From contig JADGJL010000234.1 in the NCBI GenBank assembly GCA_027600665.1, forward strand, positions 1 to 29,890: 29,890 nucleotides of DNA, given 5' to 3'. The notes beneath the pieces are model-generated. The model was not told the origin of the DNA and searched no databases. It worked only from the letters and a program-made list of their open reading frames with translations. Source of the stretch: Irineochytrium annulatum (taxonomy: Eukaryota > Chytridiomycota > Chytridiomycetes > Chytridiales > Chytridiaceae). This document shows, piece by piece, positions 10,860-19,293 of the stretch; the first letter of the stretch is position 1; every line of letters begins with the position of its first letter. The translations under genes and the position numbers were made by a program.

Positions 10860-12107
10860 CAGATCGCCACGCGTCGTGTCGCGTCGACTGCCTCTTTCCC
10901 CGAGATTTGGGCCGTCATCCTCACTTAGTCCAGCCTCCCCGATCTTGTCCGGGGGACCGCATGAATCGGGATATCCCTGTTATCGGCTACGCTGCTCCAC
11001 TTTCAAAATCGATTCCCTGCCTCCAAGCTGTCGCCCGGGGCGAGCGACGACCACGACGAAGCGCCGCGGCGCCTCTATCGCGACCTTGTGCGCCAGGGAT
11101 CGTGGAGCAGGCCTGCAGGCTGATCCGAAATGCACCTCGTCCCCGGCGACCTGGTGTGACGCGAGGCGCTGATCGCCGCTCTCGTGACTGTGCTGCTCGG
11201 CGATGTCGTAGATTTCGACGCAGCGCGGGTTTCCGCGGGGGGCCGAGGCGCTGCTTCTGCTGATGGACGAGGAGCAATGCCACATGCATGACTTCGTTGG
11301 CTGCCTCCACGTCCTCGCGCCTGGAGGGGTTTAGTTTTACTGCTGTGATCATCCGTTTAACGGGGTGCGGTGGAGGGAGTGCTTCCTCCGCCTGCTGATG
11401 ATCAGGTCCGGCGCCAACGCAGCCCTCGGCGGGCGATCTTTCGCGCCGCCTTTGCGTTTCAACGATGATCGTCGCGGGCTGGCGTTGAAGCAGGCCGTGG
11501 ACGAGGGCAGGGTCGCGATCATGGCGGCTCTAATGCCCGCCGGAGGCTTATTGGTGAGCCGCCCGGCGACACATATAAGGTGGTCGTCTTGAAGAGCAAG
11601 GGTGCGGTGGCCGCGAGGAAGATAGTTTAGGGGATGTAGCTGGATTTAGGGGGTTCGGATGAGAGAACATGGAGTCCTGCGAAGTCCTTCATGAGGAAGG
11701 GTAGAGAATTCGTGGCGCTAGCTGCGGCCCTCGCTGGACTTCTTGTATCGGAGAGGGCCTTCCGCGAGGTTCAGGTATGAAGTGGACATTCGCAAAGTGG
11801 AAACGGTGGATGGTGCTCGGGATGGAGATCCGGCCGTACAGTGCTATCATCATGCGACCCATAAAAACCTCTGGAGCCTTCCTGAGAGGGCGGCCGATGG
11901 CGAGCGTCTGCTCGCGCTGTTGCATGCTGGGTGAAAACGGCGATCCAGACTTGAGGTGCATGTTTTGAGGCGGTACTCGGAACAGCCCGATCTTGTCCAC
12001 ACGGCCGCGCTTAAAGCTGACAAGTTGAATTCGATGATCCAGCAATATGTGCGTTCTATTCAACGGTTCGAGATGCCGAGCGACAAGGCAAGGCAGCCGC
12101 AACTGTG
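10860..12107 (+). pseudogene. decayed relative of the F-box-like gene at 26505-28262
   Basis: Reading across frames and stops, this strand tracks the protein encoded at 26505-28262. ASFPEIWAVIL (10887-10922) matches RLFPEIWAFIL. Near 11290-11530, WRECFLRLLMI and LALKQAVDEGRVAIMAALM match WRTCLLRGLIE and KALQRAVDKGDVALMRVLG. GREFVALAAALAG (about 11700-11740) matches GGEFIELAGEMLG. ERAADGERLLALLHAG (about 11885-11930) matches KRAADDATLLEMLGAG. RRYSEQPDLVHTAALKADKL then aligns with the following LARPQLMQDLVDAHVLY. Internal stops and several frame changes show it is dead. It ends at TGA 12105, before the region matching the last 170 or so residues of the intact gene. It begins only about 100 bases from the 5' end of the chimeric Hsp110 gene, divergently. 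Confidence 0.75.
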
Positions 12108-12663
12108 AATTAAATCATTCTTCGACATCCTCCGGCCCACGAGTTCGACCGGGGCAGTTTATTTTATGCTGTTGCCGAAGTTGTTCGTAATGTTCGTAAG
12201 CAGACGGAAGGATGGGTCGGAGTGTGGAATGTTTAATTGGCAGGCGCGGGTAGCCACCGGCAATGCAGGCGGTGAATTTTTTATGCCAACCGGGAACGTA
12301 AAATTCCTTGTGATACTTCCTGGCTTCGGTTCCGTCAAACCGCCAATGCAAAATTCTGTACAGATTTCACGGATTTTCACAATCGTCTGGTTGGACACGC
12401 CCTTTGGTGTTGACCGCCTGAGTGAGAGAGCACGCCCGACACCACTCACGACGAGACGCACGCCCGTCGCTCCTGCTCCTGGACTCCGGCTCTCCCCCCT
12501 CCCGACATCGGCCCCGCGCCAGGCCTTCAACGTCGCCGCTCCCGCCCCGGCCTCCGCAGCTCCGTCCGCCGGCCGTCGTCGACTTGTCATCGAGTCCGCG
12601 TTGTTAGACGGGCAATCTTCAAAGGATCGAAGACAGAAAGGGGACATCAGCACGTCAGCAGCG
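12108..12663. other. intergenic, promoter side of the glycosyltransferase
   Basis: Spacer between the relic and the glycosyltransferase start. The glycosyltransferase frame is open upstream to 12166, but the sequence there is Pro/Ala/Arg-rich without membrane or enzyme motifs, so I treat it as 5' UTR and promoter. A 78-codon minus-strand frame at 12115-12351 has no recognisable feature. Confidence 0.4.
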
Positions 12664-15364
12664 ATGACACACCCGCCGACGCAACAGGCGCCCGCCCCCA
12701 AGCCCGGCTCGTTGGCCTCGCTTGTGGCCAAGGTGCCTTGGCAGCCGATCTTCCAGCGGCTCCCGGGTGTCTGGCTGATCGCTGTCATCCTCTTCGGCCT
12801 CTTCGGCCCCGCCCACGTCCCCTACATCTTCGGCGCCTACTTCATCCTCCTGCACGTGTTCCTGGTCGGCGCCAACCTCCGGTCGGCCTGGGGGGTCAAC
12901 CACGTGCGGTGGGCCGCGAAGCAGACGTCTTACACCGACTGGCTCGACCTGTACTGCGAGAAGACGGGTGCGCTCGACGGGTTTGACCTGAGGCACGACC
13001 TGCCGTACTGCTCCGTGGTCCATGTCATCGTGATTCCGAACTACAAGGAGAACCTGGAGACGATGTGCGAGACATTGGATATCCTGGCGAGCCATCCGCG
13101 GGCTTCGACAAACTACAAGGTGGGCTTTGCTTGTTTACCTTAATGCTCTAGTTTTGTTGCATTTACACGCCGCTTCTTCAAGATTTGCTTGGCGATGGAG
13201 GAGTCTGAAGCGGGTGCCGAGGATAAAGCCATCACCCTCATCCGACTATACGCCGACCACTTCCACGACATCGTCTTCACTATCCATCCGTGTGGGAGGG
13301 AGGGCGAGGTCCGAGGGAAAGGGAGCAATGTCTCGTGGGCGACGCAGCAGATGGCGCGGTTGAGCAAAGACAAGCGGTCAGAGATATTCACGATCATGGA
13401 CGCCGACACGGCCTTCGCCGCCGACTACTTCAACGCGGTGACGTACCACTTTGCGGTCTCCAGCGCGGAGGAGCGGAGGTTGTGTATGTTTGCGCCTTGC
13501 ACCGTCTTCGATAGGTTCGTATCTCTCACCATACAGTTGGTTTCCCCGCATAAACTAATCCTTTCTTGCCTACATCAGAAACGCGAAGGATGTCCCCACT
13601 ATCGTCCGCCTCACCGACACGATGTGGTCGATCGGCGTAATGTCGAACCTCTACCCCTCCTCCCTCGTCGCCTTCCCCTGCTCGGCCTACTCGATCTCGA
13701 TGGAGCTGGCCGCCTCCGTCGGGTTCTGGGACGTGGGACCAGAGGCGTTGGGCGAGGACATGCACATGTACTTGAAGTGCTTCTTCGCGACCGAGGGGCG
13801 GGTGAGGATGCGACCGATCTACTCGCCGGCATCGTGCTGCAACATCGAGGGCGAGGGTTTCTTCGGTGGGATGCGGGCGCGGTACTCGCAGGCGAAGAGG
13901 CACCTGTGGGGTTGTCTGGATACGGGGTTCGCGCTCCGGAGGGCGATCACGGGGATCCTGGCGCCCGGTTTGGCCGGGCCGCTGGTGCGGACGCGGGATC
14001 CGAAGGGGAAGAAGAAGGGCGACGAGAACGCTGCCAGCATCCAGTTCAGCATCACCCTTATCCTTGCGCTCTTCCACCGCCTCACCGAGGCCCACATCGT
14101 CGTCGGCCACCTGTTCCTGTTGATGTTCATGGGGAGCATGCTCATCCCGACGGGACCGACACCGAGCTCGCTGGCCGTCAGCTACTGGGAGTCCGTGACG
14201 AACGACGGTGTTCATCCGTTCATCATCTGGGCGATCGAGTTCTGCGGCTGGCTGAGGTTTTCGACCATCTTCCCCCTCCTCATGACCATCGTCAACTACG
14301 AGATGTACCACCAGTGGGTCGGCGTCGAGCGGTGGCGGCTCTCGGGCCTCGGCGCGAAGCAGCCTCCCCTGCCGTCTCTCAAGAAGGAGGAGTCGATCCT
14401 CGACATCGAATCCGGGCAACTTATGAGCGTCGAGCCTGCGGGCCGGTACGTCCAGCCTCTTGGGCGGCGGTCGCAGCTCTCGTCACCGCGAACGAAATGG
14501 AACCTCCTCGACTGGACATGCCTGCCCCTTTGCGGTCTCTTCTTCCAGGCCATCCCGCAAGTCCACGCTCAGATCACACAACTTTGGACTGACCGTCTCG
14601 ACTACGTCGTCGCCATGAAGCCCGCACTTGCAAGCGTAAACCCAGGCCTCGCGGCGGCGCTTGCGGGGAAGGACGGGCGGATACCGGAGGAGGGAACTGA
14701 CGGCAGCGTTGGTGTGGAGGAGGACGTGGCCGGCTGGGAGGAGTCGAGGATGCTGGCGCGGGAAGAGGAGGCCGCGGATGTGAACGCGGAGCTGTACGAG
14801 AACCTCCGGGCCCGGCGGGCGGACCTCGACGCCAACACCGTCTCGCCCCATCGGAACAACCACACCCATCACCATCACATGCAAAACCACCACCACCACC
14901 GCCACCACCGTCGCCGATCCTCGTCCCCAATACCCAACTACGCCGAGATCACCACCATCGCACCCTCCTCCCCGCAGATGGCGCCATCATCACCAGCGGC
15001 GCGGCCGAGGCGCATCGCCTCCATCACCGTGACGGCGACGCAGATGATGGCCTCGCGGCCACCCGCCGGACCCCATCAGCCCGCGATGCTTGTCGTCCCC
15101 GGGGACGGATCCGTCGGAGCTCCGTCGCCGCAGCTGCTGGCTGGCGGCCTCAGCGGGAGCAGCAGCAGCTCGAGCAGCTCCGCGGACGACGCCGAGAGCA
15201 CGGCCACGCTCAGCTCGAGGGGGGACAGCGGGTTCTTCGACTCGGAGGACCAGCCGATCCGAGGGGACGGTGGGGTGGGCGCGGCGGCGCAGGCGGCGAT
15301 GAAGCGAGGATGGGCAGGAGTGCCGGCCGGGTCAGGTGCGAGGGAAGGGTCGACGTTGCGGTAG
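12664..15364 (+). CDS. membrane-bound family-2-type glycosyltransferase, three exons
   Basis: Probable polytopic processive-type glycosyltransferase at a cell or Golgi membrane; donor and product unknown. Exons 12664-13119, 13183-13514 and 13579-15364 join in frame to 857 residues. The N-terminus has two membrane spans (about residues 36-74). The GT-A domain follows: VVHVIVIPNYKENLETMCET, then MDADTAF (about 223-229, the DxD that binds the nucleotide-sugar metal), GEDMHMYLKCFF (about 320-331, catalytic acidic region) and RYSQAKRHLWG (about 363-373, resembling the Q/RxxRW motif of processive enzymes). Three further hydrophobic regions (about 416-450, 476-510, 570-587) match the GT2_3-type layout. 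The last roughly 250 residues are low-complexity cytosolic tail: acidic, then a His cluster (about 688-712), then Ser runs near 790. Start: MTHPPTQQAPAPKPGS gives a short tail before TM1; an upstream in-frame start is possible. It is not a classical chitin synthase, since I find no QRRRW motif. Confidence 0.85.
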
Positions 15365-16509
15365 TTTCTCGGGACAATATCGCTTTGTTTACACTCTACC
15401 ACTTACCAACTACCGTCTCCCCTGCTCAGTTATTTGTCTTCCATTGCTGGGTCCTTGATCACGTTACAAAAAACCTCTCGCACCTCTCACGAACATTAGC
15501 AGATATTTTCTTCATCTCCCACCCATTCTTATGCGTTTTTGATGGGGTTCGGTAAAAGAACATTTTTGAAGGGACCCCTGCTTCTCCCCCAGCTTCACCT
15601 CGTTGTTTTAAATAACTTCTGTATTCTGAGTTTTACACACCAGACTTTTATATTCGTACTGTTCCTTTTGCAGTTCCATCTTTCTCCTTTTTTCCGTGCT
15701 TTCTTTCATGTTCATGGGGCAACACTTTTTCCCATACACCTCCTGCTTTTGTTGCACTCATTGTCGTAAATTGGAAAAGTTATGCGTGGGATGGGCGGAG
15801 GCGTTTTCGGTAGGTGGTTTATCGGGTGTTGAGGTTTAGACTTGTGGCTTCGTAGAATTTGTCTTTGGGTAGGGTGGGTGGCGGGAATGAATATGATAGG
15901 AAGGTGGTGTTGGAAGTAGATATTGGATTGCGAAGGGGGCGGCATCCTCGGCTAATGATCTTGATGGATCTGAGAGATACATAAAATAGCGACCAAACTC
16001 AAACAACGGTCTGTAAATCTCTTGTGCTTCGAGTCTGGGCGCTCGACAAAGATGGACTATCGTGTGAATCAACCTGAATCAAAGTAAATCTTTTGAAGGG
16101 GCACTAATTTACCCGAAAAATATATTCATTAAAAAAAAAAAAAAAAAATCGCTTTCTACACAAGTGCAATAAAGAGATTTGCGAAGCAACCTTCAAGAAG
16201 ACAGAGGATAGCAGGAAACAAGCCGAGAGAAGTAAACATGAACAGGCGTAGGAATAAAGAGAATGACGAAGATATAACAAGATAATAAAATCACGACCGT
16301 TTGGATACAAAATCTTCAGAGCAACGAGTCTAAACGCTCTACCCAGCCATAGGACTCCTCCTCCTCACACCACACTGACTCTCCGTTGGCCCTAAATCTT
16401 TGACTTGATTTTAGTGTTCGCCTATGCCACGCGCCCCAGCAGCACGCGCTTGCCGGGTTACCAACCCCCACTATACCTAGGGGGACCGCCTCGTCACGAG
16501 GCGCCTCCC
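15365..16509. other. intergenic between convergent genes, with poly-A tract
   Basis: T-rich + strand just after the glycosyltransferase stop is likely its 3' UTR. An 18-base run of A lies at 16131-16148, followed by AATAAAG near 16168. The genes on either side converge here, so both 3' ends should lie within. I see no coding sequence. Confidence 0.45.
16131..16148. repeat. A18 homopolymer
   Basis: Uninterrupted run of 18 A. It could be a slippage tract or the footprint of a retrotransposed 3' end, but there is no recognisable element or target duplication beside it. Confidence 0.85.
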
Positions 16510-18123
16510 TTATGCTCCGTCAGGAGGTCTTACGCGGGCTCCCCCTTCGTCAACTGCTTCCTCTTTAGGGTGTGCAACCTCAGCATCCTGTGCGTCTCCC
16601 TTAGCCCTTGCTGATGAAGACGGCGCTCCTTCCTCGGAGCCCTCCCGTACCTCCTCCTTACCCCCCACACTGAAGTCGGCAACCTCCCCGGCCACCAACG
16701 CGACTTCCTCTTGCCCGGGAAGAGGGTACAGCCCCTCCTTGTGCAGCGTTATCCACATATCCCTCCGATGCATCCCCAACACCTCCAGATCCTGCCACCT
16801 GGCCAGCAGCCGCCTCTCCGCCAGCTCCCTTTCCGTCGGCCCGACCCGCAGCGTCGACATGTCGAACCCGGGCTCAAGCGGCGCGAACAGCCTCGCGAGG
16901 TGGCTCTTGCCAACCGCCCTCTCCATCTCGTACAGGTACCAATCCTGCTCCTCTTCCCTGAGCGGGTCTTCGTTGGGCGTGTAGGGCTCGCCGAGGGGCT
17001 CCCCGTTGGCTTTGATGTGGCGGAACGCCCCCAGGCGCTCGGACGCTGCGATAGGGGGATCAATGGGGTCGGGCGTCGGATCGGGGATGTGGCCGCCACC
17101 GGAGGAGAGTCGGCTGTCTGGGCAAAAGTGGTTGTAGGCCTCGGAGAAGTGATTGGAGGCGAGGCGGTTGGGCCTCTGGCGAGTAAGTACATCGTCCATA
17201 TGTAAAATTTGTTCAAAGGAGTGGTCGGCGGTGGGTGGGCAAGTGTAGAAGCGAAATTCGCGGAAGATCTTGTGCTCCTCGTCGGTCCACTTCAGAATCT
17301 CTTTGGAAAAAAAACAACAAAAAAAAAAACTGGTCAGAAGAAGTTGGAAAAACGTCGTGAAAGCGTGCTCACCGTCCCTGTCCTTGTCGGGCCCAAAGAG
17401 TCCATCCTCAGCTTCCTCCTCTTCTTCCCTTCTCTCCTCCTCCTCATAATGTTGATCCAGCATCTCCTCCATCTCGACGATGGCCGGGTGATCCGGATCC
17501 GGCGCGGTCTCCACGATGGCCTCCACCAACGCGATGTCGACATCAGTAGCCGACATGTTCCTGGTAAACCCCGCCAGCGGCCTCCCATTGGCGTAAAACA
17601 TGCACTCCGCCACCGGCCGCCAGTTGTACCAGTCGGGTACCCTGACTGGGCCAGGTTCGAATCCTGCCGACTCGGCTTCGACAGCGGGTTTCGGGGGCGC
17701 TGGTGCCAGCGTAGACGGAGGCGGCGACGGCGTTACTGAGGAATCGGCGTTGAAGGGTGTGGCGACGGCAGGTTTTCGTCCGGCCGCTGCGGCTGGTGCG
17801 GCTGCGCATGCAGCTGACACGGAGGCACCAACGGCATCCCCAGTCGCGTCCGGCCCCTCGGGTTTTAACGCAGCTCCCTGGGTCGGACCAGGTTTCCCGA
17901 CGGCGCCCGCAGCAGCCGGAGCCGCCGACGGGGCCGCGGCCGAGGGAGAGCCAGGCTTGGTTTTCCCGTCATCGACCGAACGGGCCGGCTTCCCCGACGA
18001 TAGACACCGTCGCACACCGTAGAGAGGCCGGGACGGAGGTCTTGTAGTCCTGCAGCAGGCGATGCCGATGGAATCGGTCGTTGCTGTGGAGGCCCTCAGA
18101 AGGTGGCGAGACAGGGAGGCCAT
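16510..18123 (-). CDS. unrecognised protein with mitochondrial-type targeting leader
   Basis: The family is not recognised. The N-terminus MASLSRHLLRAS...VRRCLSSGKP is rich in R, S and L, has no acidic residue over the first 40 or so residues except one D, and has an RRCLSS-type cleavage context, so import into mitochondria is likely. Residues about 45-155 are an Ala/Pro/Gly-rich linker. The conserved-looking part starts at VPDWYNWRPVAECMFYANG, then an acidic helical stretch rich in E, then KWTDEEHKIFREFRFYTCPP, and FRHIKANGEPLGEPYTPNED followed by DWYLYEMERAVGKSHLARLF and ERRLLARWQDLEVLGMHRRD. The spacing of W, R and E is reminiscent of mitochondrial ribosome or complex-assembly proteins, but that is only impression. 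The open frame gives 537 residues. A 72-base stretch at 17301-17372 has perfect intron ends and is probably spliced, giving 513. Confidence 0.75.
   Translation of the reverse strand: MASLSRHLLRASTATTDSIGIACCRTTRPPSRPLYGVRRCLSSGKPARSVDDGKTKPGSPSAAAPSAAPAAAGAVGKPGPTQGAALKPEGPDATGDAVGASVSAACAAAPAAAAGRKPAVATPFNADSSVTPSPPPSTLAPAPPKPAVEAESAGFEPGPVRVPDWYNWRPVAECMFYANGRPLAGFTRNMSATDVDIALVEAIVETAPDPDHPAIVEMEEMLDQHYEEEERREEEEEAEDGLFGPDKDRDGEHAFTTFFQLLLTSFFFCCFFSKEILKWTDEEHKIFREFRFYTCPPTADHSFEQILHMDDVLTRQRPNRLASNHFSEAYNHFCPDSRLSSGGGHIPDPTPDPIDPPIAASERLGAFRHIKANGEPLGEPYTPNEDPLREEEQDWYLYEMERAVGKSHLARLFAPLEPGFDMSTLRVGPTERELAERRLLARWQDLEVLGMHRRDMWITLHKEGLYPLPGQEEVALVAGEVADFSVGGKEEVREGSEEGAPSSSARAKGDAQDAEVAHPKEEAVDEGGARVRPPDGA
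17301..17372 (-). other. probable 72-base intron, stop-free and frame-neutral
   Basis: On the minus strand the stretch begins gtgagcac and ends with a long T-rich tract and ccaaag. Removing it joins GAC-G to AG-ATT (D-E-I-L-K-W). Its length is a multiple of three and it contains no stop, so retention would insert 24 residues that are mostly F, C and S, unlike the flanking protein. Confidence 0.75.
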
Positions 18124-18814
18124 CGCGGATTCCGATATCCCCGAGACGTCTTTTTACATCTGAAAGCGTATCACACCACAAATTCGAGCAAGTAATCGAG
18201 CTACCCATCCACACTAACAAAGATTAAGAACGCCATGGGCCGAGCCCACTAACCACCGCCCTTCCCCGCCTCGTCCCCGGGGTTTGGTACCACATCCGTA
18301 CCCACGCCTGCTGTAATTGCCGGCAGGAGCGAGGATGTGATCTTCAGCTTGATTTGCAGCCACTCCGCGCGGGCCTGCAGCAGCGTACGATTCCTAACTC
18401 CATCACTCTTTCCCCGTCGGTCTCCCAGCAACGGACGCGGCCGTGAGAGCTGCCGCATCAAATATCAAAGGGCAATTAGGGCATTGCCGATTTCAGCGTT
18501 TTGAAGCTGGTCGAGCGTTACTGGATTATGCTGACGTGCCAGCGCTTGTCGTGGAGAATATGAAAGGGATCGCGGGAGAAATGGGCAATGGTCGCATAAT
18601 CTTTCACCTTCGCCAGTTGTGTCGATGAGGCAGCGTGGGTGTGGCCAGTGGTCACATTGCTCGTTGAAGGTGGATTGAACTTATGACTTAATGGCAGCGT
18701 TATGGTTGGAGGCAATAGGAAGGAGGGGTGACACCATGCAGATAAATAAACAAACTATACAGGATTTCGCACAAGCGCGTCCGAACGTGCAGGATGAGAC
18801 TGATAAGAGGAAGG
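18124..18814. other. intergenic, no gene seen
   Basis: Upstream of the leader-peptide gene, so it likely includes its promoter. The open frames here are short and lack motifs. Confidence 0.4.
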
Positions 18815-18943
18815 ATTCATCCGATCGTGTTCCGCGCCTGCTGGAGCCTCGTTGGCCTCACTCGCGTGACAACCATCAATGTAGCTGGCGGTATGCTGAT
18901 GTACGTGCTCTGTGAGTCTCTTAACGTTGTCTGTCCGCGGTGA
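18815..18943 (+). pseudogene. short relic of the F-box-like family
   Basis: A 42-codon + frame contains RACWSLVGLTRVTTIN (18833-18880). This matches HACWSLAGLARATTIN in the F-box-like region of the gene at 26505-28262, and IHPIVF precedes it where IWAFIL stands in the intact gene. Similarity fades on both sides and the frame closes at TGA 18941. A fragment this short can be called only because a family member lies in the same window. Confidence 0.55.
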
Positions 18944-19293
18944 ATCTTCTCCGAAAGAAGGAATAGATGTAGGTCTTACAGTGCTTTACCGCGTGCTTTA
19001 ATAGGCCACCGGCCTCACGTATTTAAATCCGATCAGCTTGTCATATTAAGCAGAATTCAGCGCACATTAAATTGGTTGAAGTGGTGAAGCGATGAGTTGC
19101 AATATCGGTTAGTACGAAAGGAATCTTCGAACGGTTGCTATGTGTGTGTTAAACGAAGTACATTTTAGTAATCCAATTTTGTGCTGAGGAATTCATTGTT
19201 CATATACGGTGTTTGCTATTCATACTTGCTCTTTCATACTTGCTCTTAAACACTTCTGCTATCTACATAAGATGGCTGAGGATGCAACCGAGC
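18944..19293. other. intergenic, 3' side of the alpha-mannosidase
   Basis: AT-richer spacer beyond the mannosidase stop codon. No gene, repeat or RNA feature is visible. Confidence 0.45.

Noticed and set aside
12115..12351. 78-codon minus-strand frame starting MHWRFDGTEARKYH
   Set aside because: No motif, no recognisable neighbouring exon, and it overlaps the probable promoter of the glycosyltransferase gene.
12166..12663. Longer start for the glycosyltransferase, since the frame is open upstream
   Set aside because: The extra sequence is Pro/Ala/Arg-rich with no motif, and the Met at 12664 gives a normal short tail before the first membrane span.
13526..14419. A 297-codon open frame on the minus strand
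   Set aside because: It lies opposite the glycosyltransferase catalytic exon, is mostly R, D, P and H, and is a GC-rich shadow frame.
16131..16148. Poly-A tract as the 3' end of a retrotransposon
   Set aside because: No reverse transcriptase, integrase or target-site duplication is readable nearby.
17630..17665. ggttcgaatcc, a perfect tRNA B-box/T-loop-like motif
   Set aside because: The stem closes over only four pairs, no acceptor stem or A-box lies at the right distance, and the bases sit inside a well-supported coding region.
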